From positions 1,323,454 through 1,387,453 of the forward strand of contig NZ_KQ033871.1 in NCBI RefSeq assembly GCF_000967195.1: DNA of 64,000 nt, given 5' to 3'. Source of the DNA: Lactobacillus kullabergensis (GTDB lineage: Bacteria; Bacillota; Bacilli; Lactobacillales; Lactobacillaceae). The notes under the pieces were generated by a model. That model did no database searches. It saw only the letters and a program-made list of their open reading frames with translations, and had not been told where the DNA came from. The translations under genes and the position numbers were made by a program. Each line of letters begins with the position of its first letter. Position 1 is the first letter of the stretch. Positions 18,106 to 27,084 of this stretch are shown in pieces.

Positions 18106-20028
18106 ATGATAATTGCTCAAGGGCACGATTTAAAAAAACAATTCGGTGCCAACACATTATTTAAAAATGTCAATTTTTCAATTGACTCAAATGCAAGAAT
18201 AGGTCTCATTGGACCCAATGGTGTCGGTAAAACGACATTGCTTAAGATTATGACCGGCGAAGAAGAAGCCACACATGGCGACTTTACCATCAATAAAAAT
18301 ATAGATGTCGGCTATATTGCTCAAGAAAATGATTTAAATGAAAATAAAACTATTTGGGATGAAATGTTGTCTGTTTTTACCCCTTTAATTAATATGGGTA
18401 AAAAAATAAGTGAATTACAAGAAGAAATGTCTGCAAATCCACAAAAAAATGACCTGCTAAAACAATATGACCAATTGCAATACAGCTTCGAACAACAGGG
18501 AGGGTACACCTACCAGGCCGATATCAAGAGTGTTTTAAATGGCTTTAATTTTCCTGAAGCAACTTGGACTAAAAAGGTTGGCAGCCTTTCCGGTGGAGAA
18601 AAAACACGGCTTTCTTTTGTCAAGTTATTATTACGCAAACCCCCGTTATTATTACTTGATGAACCTACCAACTATCTTGATTTAGACACATTAGACTGGC
18701 TTGAAAATTACCTTAAAAACTATTCTGGTGCCATTTTGGTAGTTTCTCATGACCAATATTTTTTGGATAATTTAGCAACGCAGATTTTTGAATTACAATT
18801 TGGCAAATTAACTGTGTTTAAGGGAAATTATTCTGCCTACGTTGCTGAGCGGCAATTGCGTGACCGCCAACAAGAAGAAGCATACGAAAAGCAGCAAGAA
18901 AAAATCAAAAAAGACGAAGAATTTATTCAAAAAAATATCGTCAGAGCTAAAACTACCAAGAGAGCACAAAGTCGGCGCAAGCAATTGGAGAAAATGGATA
19001 GGATTACTCCCCCAAAGCACAAAAATAAAGTGCGCATAAATTTCCAAAGCGAAAGGCCTTCAGGTAAAGAAGTATTAATTTTGCGTGATTTAACAATTGG
19101 CTACCCCACAAAAACAATGGTTCACGATATTTCTCTGCAAATAAATAAGGGCGATCGCGTGGCCGTTATTGGTCAAAATGGTATTGGTAAATCAACTTTA
19201 CTTAAAACCGTGATGAAGGAGTTAAAGCCGAAAAAAGGTTCAATTAAATATGGAGCATCCCTTGATATCGGCTATTATGATCAGGAACTTCAGGGACTTG
19301 ATCCAACTAAAACGGTAATCGATACAGTTTGGGACCGGCACAAAACAATGTCTGAAAAAGATGTGAGGTCGATTTTAGCCAGTTTTTTGTTTACGGCAAA
19401 AGATATTGATAAAACTGTCGGGCAACTTTCAGGTGGTCAAAAGGCCAGATTAACATTAACTGTTTTGTCACTAGAACATAATAACTTTCTGCTGATGGAC
19501 GAACCTACTAACCACTTGGATCTTGAAGCCAAGGAGGTTTTAGAACAGGCACTACAGAGCTATGATGGTACTTTACTTTTCGTTTCCCACGACCGCTATT
19601 TCATCAATCAGTTAGCAAATAAAATTGTAGAAATTAAAAACGGTATTGCTCAAGTATATGAGGGTGATTATAGCTATTATTTAGATGAAAAGAATATGCA
19701 AGACTCAGCCTCAAAAAATGAATCATCCGAGAATAGAGAAATAGTAGAACCTGAGCAAAATAAAAATAAATTGTCCTATCAGGAGCAAAAGTTGCGCGAT
19801 TCACAAAAGCGTAAATTGCAAAGAGAAGTTGAAAATACCGAAAATAAAATTGAAAAGCTGGAAAAAGAACAAAAAGATATTCAATCTCAAATGGCTGATC
19901 CTGAAATTGCCACTAATTTTGACAAATTAGGTCCTTTGCAAGAACAGCTTAGCGCTGTACAAAAACAACTGGACGATGCAAATGATGCTTGGGAAAAAGC
20001 ACTGACTGAACTGGATAGCTTTGACTAA
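18106..20028 (+). CDS. ABC-F family ATPase (ribosome-associated, YdiF/Uup-like)
   Basis: A soluble 640-residue protein with two ABC domains and no membrane part. ABC-F proteins act at the ribosomal E-site in translation quality control or antibiotic protection. Both Walker A motifs (GPNGVGKTT and GQNGIGKST), both signatures (LSGGEKTRLSF and LSGGQKARLTL) and both Walker B motifs (LLLLDEPTNYLDL and LLMDEPTNHLDL) are complete. A charged P-site-tRNA linker (about 240-300) and a C-terminal coiled coil (about 550-640) are visible. AGGTG precedes the ATG and an extended -10 (TGC-TAAAAT) lies upstream. The long C-terminal coiled coil argues for a housekeeping type. It is one of few plus-strand genes. 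Confidence 0.9.
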   Translation: MIIAQGHDLKKQFGANTLFKNVNFSIDSNARIGLIGPNGVGKTTLLKIMTGEEEATHGDFTINKNIDVGYIAQENDLNENKTIWDEMLSVFTPLINMGKKISELQEEMSANPQKNDLLKQYDQLQYSFEQQGGYTYQADIKSVLNGFNFPEATWTKKVGSLSGGEKTRLSFVKLLLRKPPLLLLDEPTNYLDLDTLDWLENYLKNYSGAILVVSHDQYFLDNLATQIFELQFGKLTVFKGNYSAYVAERQLRDRQQEEAYEKQQEKIKKDEEFIQKNIVRAKTTKRAQSRRKQLEKMDRITPPKHKNKVRINFQSERPSGKEVLILRDLTIGYPTKTMVHDISLQINKGDRVAVIGQNGIGKSTLLKTVMKELKPKKGSIKYGASLDIGYYDQELQGLDPTKTVIDTVWDRHKTMSEKDVRSILASFLFTAKDIDKTVGQLSGGQKARLTLTVLSLEHNNFLLMDEPTNHLDLEAKEVLEQALQSYDGTLLFVSHDRYFINQLANKIVEIKNGIAQVYEGDYSYYLDEKNMQDSASKNESSENREIVEPEQNKNKLSYQEQKLRDSQKRKLQREVENTENKIEKLEKEQKDIQSQMADPEIATNFDKLGPLQEQLSAVQKQLDDANDAWEKALTELDSFD

Positions 20029-20194
20029 AATAATATATTAAGTAAGCACAATAAAAATAGGAATAAATTAGCTTTCTTATCTGATGTTTCTATATTCTAA
20101 CTTGCAGAAAATAGCTCGCTAACTATTAATAAAATTTTCTTTTTATTTATAAATACGTAATAATTATCAGACGCAAAAAAAGATCGTTATACTG

Positions 20195-20223
20195 TTGCTT
20201 TTAAAATTGTAGTTGTTTAAACT
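20195..20223 (+). promoter_or_regulatory. Candidate promoter of the leader-ORF/GNAT unit
   Basis: TTGCTT (20195-20200), 17 bases, TAAACT (20218-20223). The start of transcription would fall about 40 bases before the short ORF MEKLRTAL. The rest of the 299-base gap after the ABC-F gene is AT-rich DNA in which I see no gene. Confidence 0.45.
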
Positions 20224-20273
20224 TAAAGATAGTAATTTTACTGGCTTTATAAAAAATAAATTGAGAGGTACAC

Positions 20274-20300
20274 ATGGAAAAATTACGCACTGCTCTTTAA
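20274..20300 (+). CDS. Eight-codon leader ORF (MEKLRTAL)
   Basis: ATG-GAA-AAA-TTA-CGC-ACT-GCT-CTT-TAA with a ribosome site GAGAGG five bases before the ATG. It sits between a plausible promoter and the GNAT gene, whose own AAGGAGG begins 14 bases after this stop. The size and position fit a translated regulatory leader. There is no terminator hairpin between leader and gene, so any control would be at translation. Chance occurrence cannot be excluded. Confidence 0.4.
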   Translation: MEKLRTAL

Positions 20301-20327
20301 TTATTAATTAATTAAGGAGGAATAAAA

Positions 20328-20732
20328 ATGAAATATATAGCTGACAAAAATATCGCTATGGAACAACTTATAAATTTATACACAAGCGTAGGTTGGAGTT
20401 CCTATACGCAAAATCCTCGGCAACTGCAAAAGGCAGTTGTAAATTCGCTTTTTGCTATTGGCGCTTATGATCAAAACCAGTTAGTTGGATTAATCAGAGT
20501 AGTTGGTGATGGTCTGACCATCATTTATATCCAAGATTTACTTGTTAATCCTGCTTATCAAAGACAAGGAATTGGTACGAAATTAATAAACAGCGTGCTA
20601 AAGAAATATAATTCTGTAAGACAGAAAATTTTGTTGACAGAAAATACCGTTAAAACGCGCAGGTTTTATGAGAGTTGTAATTTTAATCCGTGTGACAAAT
20701 ACAACTTGATTGCTTTCTACAAAGATTTTTAA
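20328..20732 (+). CDS. GNAT-family N-acetyltransferase
   Basis: A compact 134-residue acetyltransferase of unknown substrate. The acetyl-CoA pyrophosphate-binding motif A reads VNPAYQRQGIGTKLI (about 72-86), preceded by the beta-strand IIYIQDLLV. The C-terminal region TENTVKTRRFYESCNF is the usual last strand-helix. A perfect AAGGAGG lies 9 bases before the ATG. The gene stands alone on the plus strand between two convergent terminators. An eight-codon leader ORF lies just upstream. The fold is confident but the target is unknown. Confidence 0.85.
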   Translation: MKYIADKNIAMEQLINLYTSVGWSSYTQNPRQLQKAVVNSLFAIGAYDQNQLVGLIRVVGDGLTIIYIQDLLVNPAYQRQGIGTKLINSVLKKYNSVRQKILLTENTVKTRRFYESCNFNPCDKYNLIAFYKDF

Positions 20733-20740
20733 GAGATAAT

Positions 20741-20778
20741 AAGGAGTCTGGGAAAAAAATATCTTTTCCTAGACTCCT
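20741..20778 (+). terminator. Hairpin after the GNAT gene
   Basis: AAGGAGTCTGGGAAAA pairs with TTTTCCTAGACTCCTT (one bulged base). It starts 8 bases after the GNAT stop. The following sequence (TGCTCAATATTTTA) is only moderately T-rich, so this is a terminator of ordinary strength or an mRNA 3' end stabiliser. Confidence 0.7.
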
Positions 20779-20950
20779 TTGCTCAATATTTTATCTTTTA
20801 GTTTTAAGAAGAACTCACACCAATCTAGTTGACTTTATCATGGTAGGTACCTTATTACCTGATTAGAATAGATAACACTGTAACATAAAATTTACACAGC
20901 AAGTTAAGATATTATTGAATATTAAATCTGTATATATTTATTTAATCAAA

Positions 20951-20981
20951 ATGGGAAACTCTTTTGAAATGAGTTTCCCAT
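20951..20981. terminator. Bidirectional terminator between GNAT and the ABC operon
   Basis: ATGGGAAACTC and GAGTTTCCCAT form an 11-base-pair stem with a 9-base loop, flanked by AAA and TTT. It can end the minus-strand ABC operon. The rest of the 405-base gap (20733-21137) is AT-rich and I see no gene in it. Confidence 0.75.
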
Positions 20982-21137
20982 TTTGTAATAACGAGTATGT
21001 TATTGCTTGTTATATATTTTTACACTTAGCTTTAAAAGACTTTTGAGTAAACATAATTTAAATAAACAAATGAACTATCTAAAGTCATGATAACACTAAA
21101 TTAGAAGTAAAAATATTAATTTAAGAAATATAAAATT

Positions 21138-22307
21138 TTATTCTTTATATTTTATATGACTGGACAGTAAAATCATAATAGTAATTATTAAAATTGAACA
21201 GCACAGCGTTAAAAGCCCTGTCGTATAGTTCAACTGCACATTTTGATAATTCATTCCTAAATTGCCTGATACTATGTCAACTGCGTTCAGGTAACTCATT
21301 GGCAACCAGGCGGAAATCTTACGCAACGGCTCAACTATCATAGTTGCAATGTTGAGCCCTGGGACAAGTAGAATAGCGAAAAGTAATGCTGGTAATTTAT
21401 CACGAAAAATTCGGGCAAGGAACTGAACTAAGACAACATCGAAGATCAAGGTAAGTACCTGCAATACAATTACTTTAATAATAAAGCTGCCAGTAGTTAC
21501 ACATTTAATAAGGGGACCACTAACTGTATATTGAACTACAATATAAGGGAAGGATAAACTACCAGTACCAGAAATAAGTGAAGCTACAATAAATAATACT
21601 AAGTTAATCCCTAAAAAACTACCAAGAGTCAGGACTATTCCTGCTATGGTATTCGAAATCATTAAATTATTTTTTTCAAGCGGTAATAACTGCCCCGTAT
21701 CTAACTTTTGATGGTAAGAATCAGTTAAAAGCAAAGTTAATAAAAACAGAGCAACAAGAGTAAATACGTAAGGCAAATATTGCTGATTTAATTGCAGTAA
21801 GAATTGCCAGCCTGTTACTGGCATATCCTGACTTTCATAAGGCAAGGGCTCATGGCGTAAGTAGTTAAAGAATTGCAGTTTTTTCTCTACGTTTGTCCTT
21901 GAATTAAGGCCTGTTGAATCTTGGCCATTTGATGTAATAGTTTGTTCTTGCTTTTTTTGTTGCCACATAATCGTGTAGGCTTTGTGCCAGTTGCCTTTAT
22001 TTGCCGCTTTTTGAACTTGTTTATCTTGCTTAACTGCATCTTGGTTTTGCTTAATAGCAGCTTTAGTATCATGGTAAACTTCAGTTTTTGATTTTTGTTT
22101 ATCATGTTTAAGTAATCTTTGCTGCTGGTTAATTTCTTTTTGGCGGTAAGCAATCTCTGATTTAGCCCCCGCCTGCAAGGAAAATTGGGGATTAGTACGA
22201 ATATTCATGAATAAGACAATACCCATCAATAAGAGCAAAATTGCTAAGCAAACTGGGGTTAGCTTATTCTTAAATACTTTTTTAAGCTGAAAAGCCAAAT
22301 AGGACAT
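21138..22307 (-). CDS. ABC transporter permease (second of a paralogous pair)
   Basis: A 389-residue ABC-2-like membrane subunit. A first helix (residues 16-36) is followed by an unusually long, Lys/Gln-rich and probably extracytoplasmic coiled segment (about 45-150), then about five more helices. The neighbouring gene has the same length and layout; shared places include the PYES motif, FLLQLNQQYLP versus FLLDLNENYLP, and the WLP.sYLnavdiVSg segment. So the two form a heteromeric permease with the ATPase encoded at the head of the operon. Its start overlaps the previous stop. Substrate unknown; peptide or bacteriocin export or immunity is a guess. Confidence 0.75.
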   Translation of the reverse strand: MSYLAFQLKKVFKNKLTPVCLAILLLLMGIVLFMNIRTNPQFSLQAGAKSEIAYRQKEINQQQRLLKHDKQKSKTEVYHDTKAAIKQNQDAVKQDKQVQKAANKGNWHKAYTIMWQQKKQEQTITSNGQDSTGLNSRTNVEKKLQFFNYLRHEPLPYESQDMPVTGWQFLLQLNQQYLPYVFTLVALFLLTLLLTDSYHQKLDTGQLLPLEKNNLMISNTIAGIVLTLGSFLGINLVLFIVASLISGTGSLSFPYIVVQYTVSGPLIKCVTTGSFIIKVIVLQVLTLIFDVVLVQFLARIFRDKLPALLFAILLVPGLNIATMIVEPLRKISAWLPMSYLNAVDIVSGNLGMNYQNVQLNYTTGLLTLCCSILIITIMILLSSHIKYKE

Positions 22308-23476
22308 TATGCCAATCTCCCATTTCTATGTGCAATAGTTGTAATGCGATCAATTAAAAGTACCAGCAAGAATAATAATATAGAACTTAGTATTAAGGTA
22401 AACACACCATTTGAAAAGTTAATCGCGGAGTTATCCATTGCATAGGCTGTTTGGTTTGATACAACATTTAAAACTCCTAAATAAGTACCAGGAAGCCACT
22501 GCGCAATCTTCTCCAACGGAATAATAAAAATTGTAATAAAATGACCTCCTAATAAAAGCAATAGCGAAACTAACAGAGTCGGTAACTGGTTATGAAAGAT
22601 TTTAGCAGCCAGCTGCACAAACAAAACCATAAATATGAAATTTAAGAGCTGCAGTATAGCTGCTTGGGGCAACAATTTGGCGGTCGGAATAATTCCTGGC
22701 ACCAAGTGGTCGTTAACCAGATGGTGAATGATGTAAGGATAGTCACTGCGACCAGTACCAAAAATGCTCGCTGCTCCACCGAAAACTAATAAGTTTAGTA
22801 ATAGAAAAATAAAGCTGACAACTAATAGCCCAACAATATTATTAGTCAGGGTACTTTGCAAGCGATTAATTGGCAAGACAGTCGAAATGTTAAGACCATT
22901 TTTATAAGAACCAGTAAATAAATAAGTCAAAACAAAAATCATTACTAAACTAAATAAGACGGGCAAATAGTTTTCATTCAAATCTAATAGAAACTGAATC
23001 CCGGTGACTGCGCTATCGCTTTCATATGGCATAGGGTGAGCTATGAGATATTTTAAACGCAGTATTACACTTTTATGTCCATCTTTTTCATCCGAACTTA
23101 GATCAGTCAATTTGCCTTTTTGATCCCTTTTTAATTTGGTCTCATAAACTCGCTTCCAGTGATTGTGATTAATATTATCAACAAAGGCTTGATCTTTTTT
23201 TAATTCCTTTTCAGTTTGTTTAATATCTTTTTCAGTGGCCTTGTATGATTTTCCTTGCGGTGAATATCGTTTGAGTGCTTGACGATCGGCTTGTAAGGCT
23301 TCCTTTTTCATGGCAATCTGACCTTGAGCATCTCCCTTTAAAGAACCTGTACCACTGAGCTGCGTAGACTTCATGTATAATAAGCCAAAAGAAATTAATG
23401 ATAAAATAACCACTGAAATAATTGATAGATTGTGTTTAGTAACTTTTTTAAGTTGCAATGAAAAATATGAGCTCAT
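22307..23476 (-). CDS. ABC transporter permease (first of a paralogous pair)
   Basis: Also 389 residues, with the same plan as its neighbour: one N-terminal helix (about 15-35), a long charged Lys/Gln/Asp-rich region (about 45-150) and five or six further helices ending in a Leu-rich last helix (ILSSILLFLLVLLID). It overlaps the ATPase gene by 4 bases and the second permease by one, so all three are translated as a unit. The equal length of the two permeases and their aligned motifs point to an old tandem duplication. No substrate motif is recognised. Confidence 0.75.
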   Translation of the reverse strand: MSSYFSLQLKKVTKHNLSIISVVILSLISFGLLYMKSTQLSGTGSLKGDAQGQIAMKKEALQADRQALKRYSPQGKSYKATEKDIKQTEKELKKDQAFVDNINHNHWKRVYETKLKRDQKGKLTDLSSDEKDGHKSVILRLKYLIAHPMPYESDSAVTGIQFLLDLNENYLPVLFSLVMIFVLTYLFTGSYKNGLNISTVLPINRLQSTLTNNIVGLLVVSFIFLLLNLLVFGGAASIFGTGRSDYPYIIHHLVNDHLVPGIIPTAKLLPQAAILQLLNFIFMVLFVQLAAKIFHNQLPTLLVSLLLLLGGHFITIFIIPLEKIAQWLPGTYLGVLNVVSNQTAYAMDNSAINFSNGVFTLILSSILLFLLVLLIDRITTIAHRNGRLA

Positions 23477-24096
23477 TGTTTTACCTCGTGCATCTTTTGC
23501 TTGTGTAAAACAAGCCGGTGTAAGTTATTCACTTTAATCTCGCTGCTATAGTGAGACGTTAGAATAATACATTTATTACGCTGAGTCACCTCATTATTTA
23601 GTCGTTCATAAAGAATTGCGCGACTTTCTTCATCAAGACCGTTAGTGATCTCATCCATCAAGTAATATTCGGCGCCACTAACTAAGTACATGGCCACAAT
23701 CAATTTCTGTTTCATTCCAAGCGAATACTTTTTAATCGGGACTTTGACATACTCACGTACACCCAGCAAATCAAGTTCTTGATCAAGGTCGACATTAGAA
23801 TGCCATTGTCTTTTCACGAATTTTAAGTAATCAAGGCTAGTTAAATTGACGTTCAACCATTCATTGCTTTCAAAGAAAAAAAGCTTACGCTTATTTTTGG
23901 CATATGGTTTTCCGTCTAATAAGACTTTACCAGAAGAAACTGGAATAAGATCCGTAACAGCACGCAAGAAACTTGTTTTACCAGAACCGTTTTCTGCAGC
24001 AATTTGATAAAATTGACCGGGTGCAAATTGATAAGAAAAATCATGCAGGATTGGCTGCCTGGTTTTGAGTGATAGGTTTTGGACTGTTAACATCAT
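23473..24096 (-). CDS. ABC transporter ATP-binding protein
   Basis: A 207-residue ATPase that powers the two permeases encoded after it. Walker A is AENGSGKTS (34-42 region), the signature is YSLGMKQKL, Walker B is YYLMDEITNGLD and the switch His is in LTSHYSS. The short length and the LGMKQK-type signature fit drug or peptide exporters of the CcmA/NatA class. Two adjacent ATGs follow AAAAAGGAGACA; the second (24093) has the better spacing. A -10 box and a dyad lie upstream. Confidence 0.87.
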   Translation of the reverse strand: MMLTVQNLSLKTRQPILHDFSYQFAPGQFYQIAAENGSGKTSFLRAVTDLIPVSSGKVLLDGKPYAKNKRKLFFFESNEWLNVNLTSLDYLKFVKRQWHSNVDLDQELDLLGVREYVKVPIKKYSLGMKQKLIVAMYLVSGAEYYLMDEITNGLDEESRAILYERLNNEVTQRNKCIILTSHYSSEIKVNNLHRLVLHKQKMHEVKQ

Positions 24097-24126
24097 TGTC
24101 TCCTTTTTGAGTGGTGAATTAAGTTG

Positions 24127-24165
24127 AAATGATAGAATACTATATCAGGATATCATTTAATTATA
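24127..24165 (-). promoter_or_regulatory. ABC operon -10 box with adjoining inverted repeat
   Basis: Minus-strand TATAAT (24160-24165) has no good -35. Directly downstream, AAATGATA (24127-24134) and TATCATTT (24151-24158) form an 8-base inverted repeat with a 16-base gap across the expected start of transcription. This could be an operator or a 5' leader hairpin. No regulator gene is adjacent. The AT-rich stretch 24166-24406 shows no gene. Confidence 0.4.
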
Positions 24166-24406
24166 TCAATTTCATTGTTTTTTGATTAGTAGTTTAAACA
24201 TTTCCTCTATTTATTTGTAGGAACTTGGTTATATTTGAGTTTTATTAATAGTTCATCTTTATAAAATTCATAATCAAAATGATTATCAAATTTTGTATTT
24301 CTTGAACTTATTTTTTTGATTTCCTATTTTACCTGTTTGACTTTATTATAATCTGGTAGGAAAACTAAATTAAAAAATGTCATATATGATTTTTGAAATG
24401 ACTAAA

Positions 24407-24520
24407 TTAACTAAACAAGATAAAATTCAAATCTTTTTCAGAGTTTTGATAATAGGCTTCATTAATTAGTTGATTAAATTCTGCTTCTTTTCAATCAAAG
24501 GACTGATCACGCTCATTCAG
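24407..24520 (-). pseudogene. Short gene remnant
   Basis: On the minus strand, 37 codons read like protein (LNERDQSFD, a TGA, then KEAEFNQLINEAYYQNSEK and a natural-looking stop). The TGA sits where Trp (TGG) would fit. There is no start codon or ribosome site. It looks like the C-terminal leftover of a decayed gene. I do not recognise the family. Confidence 0.35.
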
Positions 24521-24619
24521 TCATTGATATATAAATTTAATGTTTAAAATAGTTAATCTTAAAACGTATAATGACAAAAAAGGTCTAGGAAAAGCTAGCC
24601 CTCTTGACTTAATAAAACT

Positions 24620-24660
24620 AAAGCCGACAAACCACTTTTTTAGTGATTCGCCGGCTCTTT
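24620..24660 (-). terminator. Terminator of the tsaB-rimI-tsaD operon
   Basis: AAAGCCG...AACCACT and AGTGATT...CGGCTCTTT form a long hairpin. On the minus strand it is followed by AGTTTTATT. It lies 50 bases after the tsaD stop. Confidence 0.8.
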
Positions 24661-24709
24661 TAGTAAGATCACAGATCTACTTTTTTCACAGACTCTTTTA
24701 TTATTTATT

Positions 24710-25759
24710 TTATTGCAGCATTTCTGAAGCGTAAGGTAATTCTAAAGATGGATCAGCATCTAAAGTAAGATCAGTAAATTTTCCTTCTTGGTACAAGTTA
24801 TAGGCTGCAGCACCGATCATTGCAGCATTATCTCCACACAACTTTAACTCTGGCAAAATTACTTTCGGTTGTAAATTCCGAGGCAGGTTTGCTATTTCAT
24901 GATTCATTCTTTCACGTAAACCGTGGTTAGCTGCAACTCCTCCACCCATAATAAAAGTTTTTGGAGCATACTGTTTAATTGCTCTAATAGTTTTAGTAGC
25001 CAAAACATCTATTACTGCAGCTTGGAAACTAGCAGCTAAATCATATTTATTCAGGTCTTGATGAATTTGTTCAGCATGATGATAGGTATTAATAAAAGCA
25101 CTCTTTAAACCAGAAAAAGAAAAATCATAATCATCTTCTTTAATCATTGCCCGCGGAAAATCAAAGGTATCCTTTCCCTTCTGAGCCCATTCATCAATAG
25201 TTTTACCAGCGGGGTAATTAACACCGAGTACTCTTCCAATCTTGTCATAAGCTTCTCCAGCTGCGTCATCCCTAGTATCGCCAACTATTTCAAAGTGGGT
25301 TGAATCTTTTAACAATACAATCTCTGTATGACCTCCAGAAACTTGCAAAGCAAGAGCCGGATAAGAGATTTCTTCCTTTAACTGAGCTGCCATAATGTGA
25401 CCCATGATATGATCAACGCCAATTAAAGGAATACCTGTTGCCATTGAAGCAGCTTTTGCCGCACTAACACCAATTAAAAGGGCACCTACCAAACCAGGTC
25501 CATAGGTTACCGCAATTGCATCAATATCTTTCCAAGCTACGTGTGCTTCTTTCAATGCTTGATTGGTTATTTGAGTAATAACTTCAATATGATGACGACT
25601 AGCAACCTCAGGAACAACACCCCCAAAACGTTGATGGCTCTTAATTTGAGTTGCTACTATCAAACTTTCCACTTCTCTGCCATTTTTGACAACAGAAGTC
25701 GAAGTCTCATCACACGAACTTTCAAAAGCCAAAATACGGATGTCTTTTTTGTTTACCAA
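24710..25759 (-). CDS. tsaD: tRNA t6A37 threonylcarbamoyltransferase TsaD
   Basis: Transfers threonylcarbamoyl to A37 of ANN-reading tRNAs, with TsaB and TsaE. The ASKHA fold starts [12 protein letters not shown]; the metal site is HIMGHIMAA (HxxxH), and [19 protein letters not shown] and [14 protein letters not shown] follow in order. I choose the TTG at 25759, which has AAAGGA seven bases upstream; the GTG at 25783 adds eight residues and overlaps the rimI stop. TsaB is two genes upstream. tsaE is not in the window. Confidence 0.97.
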   Translation of the reverse strand: MVNKKDIRILAFESSCDETSTSVVKNGREVESLIVATQIKSHQRFGGVVPEVASRHHIEVITQITNQALKEAHVAWKDIDAIAVTYGPGLVGALLIGVSAAKAASMATGIPLIGVDHIMGHIMAAQLKEEISYPALALQVSGGHTEIVLLKDSTHFEIVGDTRDDAAGEAYDKIGRVLGVNYPAGKTIDEWAQKGKDTFDFPRAMIKEDDYDFSFSGLKSAFINTYHHAEQIHQDLNKYDLAASFQAAVIDVLATKTIRAIKQYAPKTFIMGGGVAANHGLRERMNHEIANLPRNLQPKVILPELKLCGDNAAMIGAAAYNLYQEGKFTDLTLDADPSLELPYASEMLQ

Positions 25760-25775
25760 TTTATTTTCCTTTCTT

Positions 25776-26327
25776 TTAGTCACTTGTCAATTCAAGCACC
25801 ATGTTAAAAGCATCTTGATGCGAACTCTGGTAATAATTAGGCCACACAAAACTTACTGTAAAACCTAACTTGCAATACAAATTTTGAGCAGTCAAGTTAT
25901 CAACTCTTACTTCTAGACTAAGTTCTTTACAGTTTTTATTTTTAGCAATTTCAATCACTTTTTTGATTAAATAAGTACCTATACCCTTTTTTTGCCAGGC
26001 CGAATCAACCATCAGATTAGTAATATGTGCACTACTAACGTCAAAATGCACACCAATTAAGCCAATGACACACTGAGTTTGCAATACAACTAAATACAGT
26101 GAATCATTTCTACTTATTTCAGTATGAAAAGCCATTGAATTCCACGGTTGTTTACCCTGATAAAGACTTTGCTCCAATAACAATATTGCAGAAATATCTT
26201 TAACTTGGGCTTGCCTGATACTCAGACTAGATTGATTCACAATGATTTTTTCTGGGACAAACTTAATAAACTTTTTTCCTTTTGCTAAAAGCCAAAAAGA
26301 CCCAAAATGCTTAAACTTCTTCCACAT
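25776..26327 (-). CDS. rimI: Ribosomal-protein-alanine N-acetyltransferase RimI-like
   Basis: A GNAT enzyme of 183 residues that probably acetylates a ribosomal protein N-terminus, judged by its fixed place between tsaB and tsaD. Motif A reads [15 protein letters not shown], followed by [21 protein letters not shown], the RimI-type substrate end. About 45 N-terminal residues precede the GNAT core. The frame is open further upstream inside tsaB; I start at the ATG at 26327, which overlaps tsaB by 17 bases, but no strong ribosome site is visible and the start is uncertain. Confidence 0.85.
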   Translation of the reverse strand: MWKKFKHFGSFWLLAKGKKFIKFVPEKIIVNQSSLSIRQAQVKDISAILLLEQSLYQGKQPWNSMAFHTEISRNDSLYLVVLQTQCVIGLIGVHFDVSSAHITNLMVDSAWQKKGIGTYLIKKVIEIAKNKNCKELSLEVRVDNLTAQNLYCKLGFTVSFVWPNYYQSSHQDAFNMVLELTSD

Positions 26328-27057
26328 AATTGCTATCTGGTTTATAGGCTTCCCCTGTCTTTTTATGCCAGTCAATTTCAGCTTGCGTGCGACGCAAATA
26401 ATTCGGCAATAATTGATCAGGGTCATCAGGTTTAGCATTCAGAGCCAGCTTACCTATTAAACCAGCATGAACAACATTCTGTTTTTCCGTGGCAAAACTG
26501 AAGGGAATATTTGTCTTTCTTATAGCCTCTTCCTGCTTTTCAAAGCCAGTCCCAACATAAATAACATTTTCCAGATTGTTATCTGCACAATATTCTTCTA
26601 CTGCGCTTAAAAGTGTGTCAATATGATAGTGCCCATCAGGTATTACACATTCAGGGCCCCAATCATTTTCCTTATTTATATAAGCACCAGCAAAATAGTT
26701 ATCATTACGGGCATCAATTCCAGCCACTATTAAAGTGCCTTCTTCTGCACAACTTGCAGCCAGTGCTTGTAAAGTAGAAATGCCTACTACATCTTTATGT
26801 AATATGCTGGCAAACATTTTTACCGTAGTTACACCAATCCGTAATCCAGTATATGAACCCGGTCCTATCGCAACAGCAAAACGATCAATTTCAGCTAATT
26901 TCAGATTATGTTCTTTTAAAATTTGGTCAATTAAAGGATCTAAATGTGAACTATGATTGCGGGCATCATATTCATTTTTTTCCGCAATAATTTTACTGTC
27001 CTCATTTAAAGCCACACTAAGATTGTTTGTGGCAGTCGACATACTTAAAATTTTCAT
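26311..27057 (-). CDS. tsaB: tRNA t6A37 biosynthesis protein TsaB
   Basis: The non-catalytic partner that dimerises with TsaD. It is 248 residues, with the N-terminal MKILSMSTATNNLSVAL and the signature AVAIGPGSYTGLRIG near residue 62. The C-terminal PNYLRRTQAEIDW is typical. First gene of tsaB-rimI-tsaD, the usual Firmicute order. Only a weak ribosome site precedes the ATG. Confidence 0.95.
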   Translation of the reverse strand: MKILSMSTATNNLSVALNEDSKIIAEKNEYDARNHSSHLDPLIDQILKEHNLKLAEIDRFAVAIGPGSYTGLRIGVTTVKMFASILHKDVVGISTLQALAASCAEEGTLIVAGIDARNDNYFAGAYINKENDWGPECVIPDGHYHIDTLLSAVEEYCADNNLENVIYVGTGFEKQEEAIRKTNIPFSFATEKQNVVHAGLIGKLALNAKPDDPDQLLPNYLRRTQAEIDWHKKTGEAYKPDSNYVEEV

Positions 27058-27084
27058 TCTAAAATTTTTATACTCTTTTCAAAA

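Noticed and set aside
24361-24480. Start of an IS3-type transposase (MTKLTKQDKIQIF) on the plus strand
   Set aside because: Only about 13 codons look alike, then stops follow; the minus strand of the same stretch reads better.
24540-24734. Plus-strand 64-codon frame before tsaD
   Set aside because: It crosses the tsaD terminator and the tsaD end, and has no ribosome site.
26328-26438. Upstream extension of RimI into tsaB
   Set aside because: Low-complexity sequence in a frame alternative to tsaB; the shorter start fits better.
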